Shown here: positions 52,001 through 59,932 of the stretch, piece by piece | How positions within the stretch are numbered: the first letter of the stretch is position 1 | Layout of the letters: every line of letters begins with the position of its first letter | Assembly (NCBI RefSeq): GCF_008710705.1 | Contig: NZ_VYRZ01000001.1 | Location: forward strand, 186,001-250,000 | DNA from: Microbacterium radiodurans | GTDB taxonomy: Bacteria; Actinomycetota; Actinomycetes; Actinomycetales; Microbacteriaceae | Length of the DNA stretch: 64,000 bases | Direction of reading: 5' to 3' | Translations under genes and position numbers: made by a program | The notes under the pieces: model-generated | What the model saw: only the letters and a program-made list of their open reading frames with translations | Told to the model about the DNA's origin: nothing | The model's database searches: none

Positions 52001-53379
52001 CCGAGCGCTTCCCCGCACGCATGCACGACGTCACCGACGAGACGCGCGCGATCGTCGACCTCGTGCTGGAGTACTCGCGGCAGCGCCTCCTCGCCGTCGA
52101 CACTCCGCTCGACAAGCCGCTGCCGCCCGCCGAGCTGCGCCGGCTGACCGGACGCACGATCACCGACGACGGCATCGGTGCGCGGAAGGCGGTCGGGGTG
52201 TTCGAGCACATCCTGGCGCCCTCGTGCATCTCGACCGACGACCCGCGGTACCTGTCGTTCATCCCGAGCGCGCCGTCGAAGGCCGCGGCGGCGTTCGACG
52301 TCGTGGTCTCGGCGAGCGCCCTGTACGGCGGGTCGTGGCTCGAGGGCGCCGGTGCCGTCCACGCCGAGAACGAGGTGCTCCGGTGGCTCTCGGACGAGTT
52401 CGGCCTCCCCGCTTCGGCGGGCGGCGCGTTCGTGCAGGGCGGCACGCTCGGCAACCTCTCGGCCCTCGTCGCCGCCCGTGAGACGGCCCGCGAGGTCGCG
52501 CGGGAGCGCGGCGACGCGCAGCCGGACCGCTGGCGCGTCGTGTGCAGCGTCGAGGCGCACTCCTCGATCGCCTCGGCGGCCCGCGTCATGGACGTCGAGG
52601 TCGTCGCCGTGCCGGTCGGCGACGACGGGGTGCTGCGCGGCGACGCCGTCCGCGCCGCCCTCGACGAGCACGGCCGCAGCGTCTTCGCCGTCGTGGCCAC
52701 GGCGGGGTCGACGAACTTCGGCATCGTCGACGACCTCGCCTCGGTCGCGGCCGTGACGCAGGAGGCCGGCGTCTGGCTGCACGTCGACGGCGCGTACGGG
52801 CTCGCCGCCGTGCTCTCGCCCCGGTCGCGCCACCGGTTCGCGGGCGTCGAGCACGCCGACTCGGTCATCGTCGACCCGCACAAGTGGCTGTTCGCCCCGT
52901 TCGACGCGTGTGCGCTCATCTACCGCGAGCCCCGGCTGGGACGCCAGGCCCACACGCAGCACGCCGAGTACCTCGATCACCTCACCGAGACCGAGGACTG
53001 GAGCCCCTCCGACTACGCCGTCCACCTCACACGACGCCCGCGCGGGCTGCCGCTGTGGTTCTCGCTGGCCACATACGGCACCGACGTCTACCGCGACGCG
53101 ATCACCCGGTCGATCGAGCTCGCCGAGCGCATCGCCGACGAGATCGATCGCCGTCCGGGGTTCGCTCTCGTGCGACGCCCGCAGCTCGGCGTCGTCGTGT
53201 TCGAGCGCGAGGGGTGGGAGCGCGCGGACTACGGCCGCTGGTCGTCGGACCTGCTCGAGCGCCAACACGCCTTCGTCACCCCGAGCAGCCACGCCGGCCG
53301 AACGAACGCGCGCTTCGCGATCCTGAACCCCCGGACGACGTTCGAAGACCTCACCGGCATCCTCGACACGATGTCCTGA
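51997..53379 (+). CDS. PLP-dependent group II decarboxylase
   Basis: A 460-residue amino acid decarboxylase of the DDC/GAD fold. The cofactor lysine is Lys296 in VDPHKWLFAP, the stacking His188 is in SVEAHSSIASAAR and Asp264 in WLHVDGAYG binds the pyridine nitrogen. PSAPSKAAAAFDVVVSAS and GGAFVQGGTLGNLSALVAAR are conserved. The ATG overlaps the amidase stop (ATGA). In an operon with agmatine deiminase, an arginine-, aromatic- or diamine-related decarboxylation is likely, but group II enzymes of this type more often act on aromatic amino acids. It is followed by element B. Confidence 0.88.
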   Translation: MTERFPARMHDVTDETRAIVDLVLEYSRQRLLAVDTPLDKPLPPAELRRLTGRTITDDGIGARKAVGVFEHILAPSCISTDDPRYLSFIPSAPSKAAAAFDVVVSASALYGGSWLEGAGAVHAENEVLRWLSDEFGLPASAGGAFVQGGTLGNLSALVAARETAREVARERGDAQPDRWRVVCSVEAHSSIASAARVMDVEVVAVPVGDDGVLRGDAVRAALDEHGRSVFAVVATAGSTNFGIVDDLASVAAVTQEAGVWLHVDGAYGLAAVLSPRSRHRFAGVEHADSVIVDPHKWLFAPFDACALIYREPRLGRQAHTQHAEYLDHLTETEDWSPSDYAVHLTRRPRGLPLWFSLATYGTDVYRDAITRSIELAERIADEIDRRPGFALVRRPQLGVVVFEREGWERADYGRWSSDLLERQHAFVTPSSHAGRTNARFAILNPRTTFEDLTGILDTMS

Positions 53380-53403
53380 CCCCCTCACCCCCTCACCCCC
53401 TCA
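53380..53403. repeat. three CCCCCTCA octamers
   Basis: Three exact direct copies start one base after the decarboxylase stop and run up to palindromic element B. They are the C-rich satellite of that element. Confidence 0.8.
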
Positions 53404-53407
53404 TCCC

Positions 53408-53473
53408 CTGTCGAGTCGCCACGAAACGCGGATCCGAGTGCCCCGGCATCGGCACTTCTTGGCGAGTCGACAG
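53408..53473. repeat. palindromic element, copy B
   Basis: Arms of 14 bp, CTGTCGAGTCGCCA and TGGCGAGTCGACAG, with one mismatched pair, around a 38-nt core. It fills the 100-base gap between the convergent decarboxylase and mupG genes, and could also act as a terminator. Confidence 0.85.
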
Positions 53474-53479
53474 CGGCGG

Positions 53480-54544
53480 TCAGGTGGCGGGGACGAAGCG
53501 GACCGTCTGACCGGGGCGCAGGTCGTCGACGACGCCGCGGTAGGGCGCGGCGATCTCGCCGACGCGCGCCTGCCCGGCGTCGAGCGGCCGATCCGCGCGC
53601 ATGAGATGCACCTCGCCGCGGTACCGCCCGTACGCCTCGAGGTCGACCTGGAGACTGCCGCGCTCCCGCGTGTCCGCGTTGCGGAGGCGTTCGGGCCGGA
53701 TGCCGCCGCGCGACCCGTCGAGTCGGAACGACGCGGCCGCATCCTCCACCCGCAGCCGCCACGGGTGCTCGAGCAGGACGGATGCCGCGGCATCCAGCCC
53801 CGTGACGGGGAGGGTGACGACGCCGGTGGCCTCGACCTCGGCGATCCACGCCGCGTGATCATCGGCCACCGCGCCCTCCGCGCAGACCACGACGGCGTCG
53901 GGCACGAGCCGGCGCAGCTGCAGGAAGGTGCGCCACGCGTTGCGGTGACGCTGGTCCTCCAGAGTCGGCAGGCCGAGGTGCAGGGGCGCACGGAAGTCGC
54001 GCTCGCCCGGGATGAAGGCGAAGACGGGGAGTCCCCGAGCGGAGAACAGCTGCGACTGCGCGACGAGGAACGCCTCCGTCAGGCCGGTCTCGGGGCGCGG
54101 GTAGTAGTTGTGCCAGCCGGCGACCGGCAGATCGCCCAGCTCGTCGACGAAATGGCCGTCGACGGTGCTCGCGTTGACGGCGATGCGGCATCCCGACACC
54201 GAGGCGACCCGCCGGATCTCGTCGGCGTCGAAGCCGTAATCGAGCCGCAGCATCGTGATCCCGCGTCGAGCGAGCCAGCCCCACCCCTCGTCGCCCGAGA
54301 CGACGTGCCCCAGCGCCGCGGGCGACACGTCGGCGCAGAATGTCGCGCCGCGCTCGGTGTGCGCCTCGCGCAGCAAGTCGCCGAACGCGGCGAGCTCCGC
54401 GGTCTCGACCGTGTGCAGCGAGGTGAACAGCATCCGCTCGGCAGCGGCAGCGGCAGCGGCAGCGGCAGCGGCCGAGCCGGCCGCCTGCTCCAGGACGGCT
54501 CGCCGCGTCTCGGGGGCATCGGTGGGGTAGATCGAGAACAGCAT
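53480..54544 (-). CDS. mupG: 6-phospho-N-acetylmuramidase (DUF871) with polyalanine insert
   Basis: A 354-residue DUF871 protein; the Staphylococcus aureus member MupG cleaves 6-phospho-MurNAc from GlcNAc in the cytoplasm. Landmarks are the start MLFSIYPTD, MLFTSLHTVET, ADVSPAALGHV, LRLDYGFDADEI, GWHNYYPRPETGL and FIPGERDFRAPLHLGLPTLEDQR in pieces. Between the first helix and FTSLH there is a run of about eleven alanines encoded by GCAGCG hexamers, unlike the usual family. It follows murP by 16 bases, so the operon is murQ-murP-mupG. Confidence 0.87.
   Translation of the reverse strand: MLFSIYPTDAPETRRAVLEQAAGSAAAAAAAAAAAERMLFTSLHTVETAELAAFGDLLREAHTERGATFCADVSPAALGHVVSGDEGWGWLARRGITMLRLDYGFDADEIRRVASVSGCRIAVNASTVDGHFVDELGDLPVAGWHNYYPRPETGLTEAFLVAQSQLFSARGLPVFAFIPGERDFRAPLHLGLPTLEDQRHRNAWRTFLQLRRLVPDAVVVCAEGAVADDHAAWIAEVEATGVVTLPVTGLDAAASVLLEHPWRLRVEDAAASFRLDGSRGGIRPERLRNADTRERGSLQVDLEAYGRYRGEVHLMRADRPLDAGQARVGEIAAPYRGVVDDLRPGQTVRFVPAT
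54441..54470. repeat. five GCAGCG hexamers inside mupG
   Basis: Five perfect copies encode ten alanines on the minus strand near residue 30 of MupG. Length changes stay in frame. Confidence 0.85.
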
Positions 54545-54560
54545 CCGTGACCTCCCCGCC

Positions 54561-56096
54561 TCAGCCGAGGCGCTCCACCATGTGCTCCTTGAACCCGAAG
54601 AACCAGGTGAGCACGAACCCCATGATGTACGAGATGACGAGGCCGCCGACGTACCAGAGCCACGCGCCGTTCGTGATGACCGCGGTCATGAGCACACCCG
54701 AGAGCCCCAGCGCCCCGGCCCCGAATCCGCCCGTGGCCTGGATTCCGAAGGCCACGAACGCACCGCCGAAGCCGCCGCCGAGGCACGCCGTGATGAGCGG
54801 GTAGAACAAGGGCAGCGAGACGCCGTAGATGAGGGGCTCCCCCACGCCGAGCACACCGATCGGCAGGGCCGCGCGGATGATGTTCTTCAGGCGCGTGCTC
54901 TTGGTCTTGAGGAAGATCGCGATCGCCATGCCGACCTCGCCGGCCCCGGCCATCGCGAGGACGGGCAGCAGCTCGGTGAAGCCGTGGTCGGTGATCAGCT
55001 GAGCGTGGATCGGCGTCAGCCCCTGATGGATGCCGAGCATCACGAGCGGCAGGAACAGCGACGACAGCAGATAACCGCCGACCACGCCGCCCCGCTCGAG
55101 GGCGAAGTCGATGAGCAGCCAGTTGATGCCCTGCATGAGCAGTCCCGAGATCGGCATGATCACGAAGATGCAGATGACGGCGCCGAGCAGGAGCGTCACG
55201 ACCGGGACGACGAACAGGTCGGCCCACGCGGGCACGCGCTTGCGGATCCACTTCTCGATGACGGTGAACAGCCACGCCGTCACCATCACGCCGATGATTC
55301 CGCCGAGGGCGGGCCGGAGCTCGCCGAACAGCGGCAGCACGAGCGGCTGCGCGGGCGTCACGGTGCCGTCTGCGGCCGTCGTCGCGGCGATGCCGGCGAG
55401 CGCCGGCAGGTACGAGATGGCGCCCGCGATGAGGCCGAGCACGGGCGTGCCGCCGAACTCCTTCGCGGTGTTCAGACCCACGATGAGGTTGAGCGAGGCG
55501 ACGACGATCGAGCCGAGTGCGGCGAAGACGAGGAACCACGCGTTGGTCGCGACGCCCGGATCGATGAGCTTCCAGATGTTGCCGATCGCCACGACGAGTC
55601 CGCACGCGATGAAGCCGGGGATGATCGGCACGAAGATGTTCGCGATGTGGCGGAAGAGGCCGTGGACGCGCGAGGTGTGACGCGACTTCACCTTCTGGGT
55701 GTTCTTCTGCTGCAGCGTGCGCAGATCGGCCGCGGCGTCGACGGCCTCGCCGCCGCCGGCTGCTCGCGCGCCCGCGGCCCGGTTCCCCGCCGCGGCCTCG
55801 GCGATGTCGGCGACCTCGTCCTCGGGATCGTCGACGGGCGCCTCGGCGGGGGCGTCGACGACCTCGGCGAAAGCCTCGCGCAGGCGCTGAGCGTGACCGG
55901 GACCGACGACGACCTGCAGCTGCGGGCCGTCGACCACGCCCATCACGCCGGTCAGGCGCCGGAGCGCCGCGACATCCGCCTTCGACGGGTCATGCAGATT
56001 GAGCCGCAGCCGGGTCATGCAGTTCGTGTACGAGGCGACGTTCTGCGATCCGCCGACGAGCGGCAGGATCTCCTCGCTGAGTTCGGGGTAATCCAC
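54561..56096 (-). CDS. murP: PTS IIBC component, MurNAc type
   Basis: A 511-residue sugar phosphotransferase permease. The IIB domain is first, with the phosphorylated Cys26 in YTNCMTRLRLNL, then an alanine-rich linker (about 85-135) and a IIC domain with about ten spans (FRHIANIFVPIIPGFIACGL, LGIHQGLTPIHAQLI, GEPLIYGVSLPLFYPL). No IIA domain is present, as in E. coli MurP, which borrows IIA-Glc. The GTG at 56096 follows GGAAGG. The neighbours murQ and mupG set the substrate as MurNAc or MurNAc-containing disaccharide. Confidence 0.87.
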   Translation of the reverse strand: MDYPELSEEILPLVGGSQNVASYTNCMTRLRLNLHDPSKADVAALRRLTGVMGVVDGPQLQVVVGPGHAQRLREAFAEVVDAPAEAPVDDPEDEVADIAEAAAGNRAAGARAAGGGEAVDAAADLRTLQQKNTQKVKSRHTSRVHGLFRHIANIFVPIIPGFIACGLVVAIGNIWKLIDPGVATNAWFLVFAALGSIVVASLNLIVGLNTAKEFGGTPVLGLIAGAISYLPALAGIAATTAADGTVTPAQPLVLPLFGELRPALGGIIGVMVTAWLFTVIEKWIRKRVPAWADLFVVPVVTLLLGAVICIFVIMPISGLLMQGINWLLIDFALERGGVVGGYLLSSLFLPLVMLGIHQGLTPIHAQLITDHGFTELLPVLAMAGAGEVGMAIAIFLKTKSTRLKNIIRAALPIGVLGVGEPLIYGVSLPLFYPLITACLGGGFGGAFVAFGIQATGGFGAGALGLSGVLMTAVITNGAWLWYVGGLVISYIMGFVLTWFFGFKEHMVERLG

Positions 56097-56185
56097 GGTG
56101 ATTCCTTCCGGCGGACGTGTTCGGGTGTCGGGATACGGCGGCGGATGCGGGGGTCGGGTGGGCGGTGCTCGGGTCCGGTGCTCGG

Positions 56186-57091
56186 TCAGCTGCGCGGACG
56201 CACGGCATCGCGGACGAAACCGGCCCCCGCGCTGAGGCGCTCGCGGGCGGTCTGGGCGTCGATGTCGCAGAGGACCGCGACGATCGCGGTCTTCGCGTGG
56301 CCGTCCGCCGCGGCCAGGGCGCGCCGCGCCGTCTCGAGGTCGCAGTCGGTCGCGGCCCGCACGATGCGCTCGGCGCGCGCGACGAGCTTCTCGTTGCTCG
56401 GCCGCACGTCGACCATGAGGTTGCCGTAGACCTTGCCGAGGCGCACCATCGTGGCGGTCGAGATCATGTTGAGCACGAGCTTCTGGCTCGTTCCGGCCTT
56501 GAGCCGCGTCGAGCCGGTGAGCACCTCGGGGCCGTTGTCGATCTCGATCGCGACATCGGCGTGAGCGCTGATTTCGGCGTTCGGGCTGCACGAGAGCGCC
56601 ACGGTGGCCGCGCCGATCTCGCGGGCCCGGTCCAGCCCCCCGATGACGTACGGCGTGCGTCCGGATGCCGCGATGCCGACCACGAGGTCGCGGCTCGTCA
56701 GCCCGATGCCGTGCACGTCCCCGGCGCCCAGCTCGCGCGAGTCCTCGGCGCCCTCCACCGCGCGGAACATCGCATCCGGGCCACCGGCGAGCAGCCCGAC
56801 GACCTGCGCCGGATCCGTGCCGAAGGTCGGCGGGCACTCGGCGGCGTCGAGCACGCCCAGCCGGCCGCTGGTCCCGGCGCCCTGGTAGACGAGACGGCCA
56901 CCGGACGACAGGGCTGCGACGGCCAGGTCGACGGCGCGGGTGATGTCCGGGATGGCGACCGACACCGCGGCTGCGACACCGGCATCCTCGTCGTTCATGA
57001 CGCGGAGGATCTCGGGGACGGACATGGCGTCGAGCGCGACGGTGAGGGGATTCGCCGTCTCGGTCGCGGGTGTGGGATGCGCGGTGGTCAC
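56186..57091 (-). CDS. murQ: N-acetylmuramic acid 6-phosphate etherase
   Basis: A 301-residue SIS-domain lyase that removes the lactyl ether from MurNAc-6-phosphate, giving GlcNAc-6-phosphate. Conserved segments are YQGAGTSGRLGVLDAAECPPTFG, GIAASGRTPYVIGGLDRAR, TGSTRLKAGTSQKLVLNMISTATM and MVDVRPSNEKL in pieces; the Glu in DAAECPPTF is catalytic. The GTG at 57091 has AGGAG four bases upstream and matches the usual length of about 300; a GTG at 57115 would add eight residues. First gene of the murQ-murP-mupG operon, divergent from murR. Confidence 0.93.
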   Translation of the reverse strand: MTTAHPTPATETANPLTVALDAMSVPEILRVMNDEDAGVAAAVSVAIPDITRAVDLAVAALSSGGRLVYQGAGTSGRLGVLDAAECPPTFGTDPAQVVGLLAGGPDAMFRAVEGAEDSRELGAGDVHGIGLTSRDLVVGIAASGRTPYVIGGLDRAREIGAATVALSCSPNAEISAHADVAIEIDNGPEVLTGSTRLKAGTSQKLVLNMISTATMVRLGKVYGNLMVDVRPSNEKLVARAERIVRAATDCDLETARRALAAADGHAKTAIVAVLCDIDAQTARERLSAGAGFVRDAVRPRS

Positions 57092-57194
57092 CAGGCTCCT
57101 CAGGGCTCGTGGCACGTTGTTTCAGACAGAGTGCTCTTCGCGGCATACTTTGTCAAGATCTGTGGAACACTGAAGCGACATCCCGAGGAGGCAC

Positions 57195-58064
57195 ATGAAG
57201 GGCGACGTGCTCGAGGCGATCCGCGCGATCGTCCCCCGCCTGCGACCGGCCGAGGTGCAGGTCGCGCAGGCCGTGCTCGCCGATCCCCCGTTCGCGGTGA
57301 CGGCGACGGTCTCGACGCTCGCCGAGCGCGCCTCGGTGTCGCAGGCCTCGGTCGTGCGCTTCGCCAAGAGCCTCGGCTTCGCGGGCTACCCGTCGTTCCG
57401 CGTCGAGTTGGCGCAGGAGGTGTCGCGTCGCGCGCTCGAGCTCGAGCGCTCGAACATCGCCGAGGGCGAGCTGAACCCATCGGACTCACCGGCCGAGATG
57501 GTCGCGAAGGTGGCCTTCCACGAAGCGCGCACGATCGAGCAGACGGGACGCATGCTCGACCTCGACGCGCTCGAGCGCATCGCCCACGCCATCGCCGCGG
57601 GCGACCGCGTCGTCACGTTCGGCGTCGGCGCGTCGGGCCTGGCCGCGGCCGACCTCGCGCAGAAGCTGCAGCGCATCGGCATCATGTGCCTGAGCTCGCA
57701 CGACACGCACGTCCAGCTCGTCCACGCAGCCCTCGCCGACGAGCGCACGACGGCGATCGCATTCTCGTTCAGCGGCGGCACGATCGACGTGCTGCGAGCA
57801 CTCGAGATCGCAGGCGGCGCCGGAGCCTTCACCGTCGCGATCACGAACGACACCGACTCCCCGTTGGCTGCCGCGGCATCCGCGACCCTCCGGACGCCCG
57901 CCCGCGAGGCGACCCTCCGCGCCGCGGCGCTCGCGAGCCGCATGGCGCAGCTGGCCGTGGCCGACTTCGTCTTCATCCGGGTCGCACAGCTGCGCTACCC
58001 CGACCTCGACGCCGCGCTCAGCGCCACCCGCGCCGCCGTCACCCCCCAGCACCTCGCCCCCTGA
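57195..58064 (+). CDS. murR: RpiR/MurR-family regulator
   Basis: A 289-residue regulator. The N-terminal HTH_6 domain (RPAEVQVAQAVLADP, STLAERASVSQASVVRFAKSLGFAGYPSFRVELAQE in pieces) precedes a SIS sugar-phosphate-binding domain (GDRVVTFGVGASGLAAADLAQKLQRIG, TTAIAFSFSGGTIDVLRALEIA). GAGGAG lies shortly before the ATG. It is divergent from murQ across a 103-base region, and MurNAc-6-phosphate is the expected effector. An inverted TTCAG/CTGAA pair (57121, 57170) in that region is a weak operator candidate. Confidence 0.88.
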   Translation: MKGDVLEAIRAIVPRLRPAEVQVAQAVLADPPFAVTATVSTLAERASVSQASVVRFAKSLGFAGYPSFRVELAQEVSRRALELERSNIAEGELNPSDSPAEMVAKVAFHEARTIEQTGRMLDLDALERIAHAIAAGDRVVTFGVGASGLAAADLAQKLQRIGIMCLSSHDTHVQLVHAALADERTTAIAFSFSGGTIDVLRALEIAGGAGAFTVAITNDTDSPLAAAASATLRTPAREATLRAAALASRMAQLAVADFVFIRVAQLRYPDLDAALSATRAAVTPQHLAP

Positions 58065-58090
58065 CTCCCCCTCCCCCTCCCTCCTCCCCC

Positions 58091-58154
58091 GGTCGAGTCG
58101 CCACAAAGCGCGCATCCGGGCGCCCCCGCATCCGCATTATCTGGCGACTCGACC
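58091..58154. repeat. palindromic element, copy C
   Basis: Perfect 13-bp arms GGTCGAGTCGCCA and TGGCGACTCGACC around a 38-nt core that matches copy B at about 27 of 38 positions. A C/T-rich tract (58067-58090) precedes it. It lies between the convergent murR and exported-protein genes. Confidence 0.88.
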
Positions 58155-58157
58155 TCC

Positions 58158-58170
58158 GGGGGGGGGGGGG
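58158..58170. repeat. run of 13 guanines
   Basis: A G13 homopolymer lies three bases after element C and four bases before the stop codon of the convergent exported protein. It is outside coding sequence on both strands. Confidence 0.85.
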
Positions 58171-58174
58171 ATGG

Positions 58175-58642
58175 TCAGGCGCACGATGCGAGGACACCGA
58201 GTCCGGCGAGCGAGACGATGGAGACCCGGGGGCGGTTCGTCGCCTCGGCCTCCCAGCCGCCGGGACCGATCGCGTAGAGCCGGAACTCGAATGTACCGAG
58301 CTGCAGGAGCCCGCCGCTGACCGTGACGGAGCGCGTCGACGAGGGGAGGGTGGGCGACCGCGCACCACCGTCAAGAGACCACTGATATCCGAGGATGGTC
58401 GCGTCGTCGGGAGGCGGGCTCCACGTGACGACCGCCTGCTGCAGCAGACCCTGGTTCGCGCACCGAACGGCGCCGGGCGAGGCCACGCGGAGCGTCGAGA
58501 CCGAGCCGCTCGCCTGCTCGGCATCTGACCAGGCGGCGTCGCTCTCGACGGGCGGCGCGCCGGTCGCAACGCCGGCGCAGAGGAGCACCGCGACACCGAC
58601 CGCGCCGAGGCGGTGACGCCGCGTCATCCGGGATGCCCTCAT
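58175..58642 (-). CDS. small exported fibronectin-III-like protein
   Basis: A 155-residue protein with the N-terminal signal RRHRLGAVGVAVLLCAGVATG and then a segment resembling one fibronectin type III repeat (QQAVVTWSPPPDDATILGYQWSLDGG, GTFEFRLYAIGPGGWEAE). The segment AAWSDAEQASGSVSTLRV resembles the mature start of SipW-dependent TasA-like proteins. The ATG overlaps the signal peptidase stop (ATGA), so both are made together. Likely a surface or secreted substrate of that peptidase; exact role unknown. Confidence 0.7.
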   Translation of the reverse strand: MRASRMTRRHRLGAVGVAVLLCAGVATGAPPVESDAAWSDAEQASGSVSTLRVASPGAVRCANQGLLQQAVVTWSPPPDDATILGYQWSLDGGARSPTLPSSTRSVTVSGGLLQLGTFEFRLYAIGPGGWEAEATNRPRVSIVSLAGLGVLASCA

Positions 58643-59229
58643 CCGGCGCCCTCCGCGGCCGCCGTTCGGCGCCGCCGGCGGCGCGGCCAGAACATCGCCA
58701 CGACGAGCGCCGTCGCTGCGATCGTGACCGCGGCCATGACGGGCGGCGCCCCCGCCGCGGCAAACAGCGGCGCGACGCCGGGCACCGCGAAGAGCACGAG
58801 CCGCACGCGCTCGACGTCGTACGGGAACGGGTCGGGCACGGCGTTCGCGTCGCCCCGCATCGTGATCAGCCGCGCCTCGGCGGATCCGCCGGGGCTGGGG
58901 CCGACGCTCGTCACCCGATGCGTGATAGGCAGCTGCCCCGGTCGCTCGACGGTCACGACGTCGCCCACCTCGATCTCGTCCGCCGGGATGCCACGCGCCA
59001 CCGCCGCGGCGCCCGCGGGGATCGTCGGAGACATCGACCCGGTGCTGAAGAGGGTCACGCGCACGTCGAAGGCGACCGTCGCGATCGCCAGCACGATGCA
59101 GACCGCCCCCGCGACCGCCGCCAGGGTGAGCAGGACGTCGCCGGCTCGCGCGAGGCCGCGCGCCCGCGTCCGCGCCCGCGTCTCGGAACGCATCGCCGCG
59201 CGTATCCCCGCCCGCGTCTCGACGCTCAT
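58639..59229 (-). CDS. signal peptidase I, SipW/ER type
   Basis: A 196-residue membrane protease. One span near residues 33-50 precedes the catalytic serine Ser65 in FSTGSMSPTIPAG. The general base position is His104 in LPITHRVTSVG, as in SipW and eukaryotic-type enzymes, instead of the Lys of standard bacterial LepB. A second span lies near the C-terminus before a basic tail. ATGA overlaps join it to genes on both sides. It probably processes the TasA-like proteins encoded by this cluster. Confidence 0.87.
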   Translation of the reverse strand: MSVETRAGIRAAMRSETRARTRARGLARAGDVLLTLAAVAGAVCIVLAIATVAFDVRVTLFSTGSMSPTIPAGAAAVARGIPADEIEVGDVVTVERPGQLPITHRVTSVGPSPGGSAEARLITMRGDANAVPDPFPYDVERVRLVLFAVPGVAPLFAAAGAPPVMAAVTIAATALVVAMFWPRRRRRRTAAAEGAG

Positions 59230-59924
59230 CCGGAGGATGTCCCCGTGAAGGTCCACGTGACCGTGGCAGAACGCCCCTGGAGGGAGTTCGCCGCCTCCGG
59301 CGACATGCGCACCTCGACGCAGAAGCCGATGCCGGCGCCGGCGGGTCCGAGCGGGGTCGGCGTGACACCGCTCGGCGGCGTCTGCAGAACGGGAAGATAT
59401 CCGGCGCCCGAGCCCGCGACGAACGGGTTCGCGCCGCCGAACGCGGCGGCACCGCACGCGCTCCCCGGCGCGAGGCCGGGCAGGCGCACGATGCGGTACT
59501 CCAGGGCCGAAGCGACGAGCGGCGTGGCCGGAGTCGTGATGGGCGGCGGCGGCTCCGACGACGAGACGCCGCTCAGCACGACGGTTCCGCCGACGGTCGA
59601 CGCCGGCGAGGTGCGGACGTTGATCCAGGCGTGAGCCACGGCTCCCGGGTGCAGCGCGCCGCCGGTGAAGACGAGAGACGCCGCGCTGCCGGCCGGGTGG
59701 CTGGTGAACTCCGGCGTGCCCGCGGTCTGCGACTGCGTGTCGAAGACGCTCGCGGCGAAACTGCTCGAGGCGGCCTCGGTGTCGGTCCACGCCGCCACGG
59801 TCGACACCGTGCCCACCCCGAACACGACGCCGACCGCGAGCAGCGCCTGGATGCGGCGGCGCCTCAGCACGCGGCGCCGCCTCGACGCCCGGTGCTGCCG
59901 CCGCATCCCTCGCCGCGTCGACAT
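59226..59924 (-). CDS. SipW-dependent-type exported protein
   Basis: A 232-residue secreted protein. A very basic N-terminus (RRQHRASRRRRVLRRRRI) precedes a hydrophobic stretch and WTDTEAASSSFAASVFDTQS, the typical pattern of SipW-processed TasA/CalY-like signal regions. The mature part is Gly/Ser/Thr/Pro-rich, with VGGTVVLSGV and ATVTWTFTGTSSG at the end. It lies between the signal peptidase and another protein of the same type, and overlaps the peptidase by four bases. Probable surface or fibre protein, by analogy with TasA. Confidence 0.75.
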   Translation of the reverse strand: MSTRRGMRRQHRASRRRRVLRRRRIQALLAVGVVFGVGTVSTVAAWTDTEAASSSFAASVFDTQSQTAGTPEFTSHPAGSAASLVFTGGALHPGAVAHAWINVRTSPASTVGGTVVLSGVSSSEPPPPITTPATPLVASALEYRIVRLPGLAPGSACGAAAFGGANPFVAGSGAGYLPVLQTPPSGVTPTPLGPAGAGIGFCVEVRMSPEAANSLQGRSATVTWTFTGTSSG

Positions 59925-59932
59925 CGCCCGCC

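Noticed and set aside
57120..57175. MurR operator between murQ and murR
   Set aside because: Only a five-base TTCAG/CTGAA inverted pair 40 bases apart was found, too weak to call.
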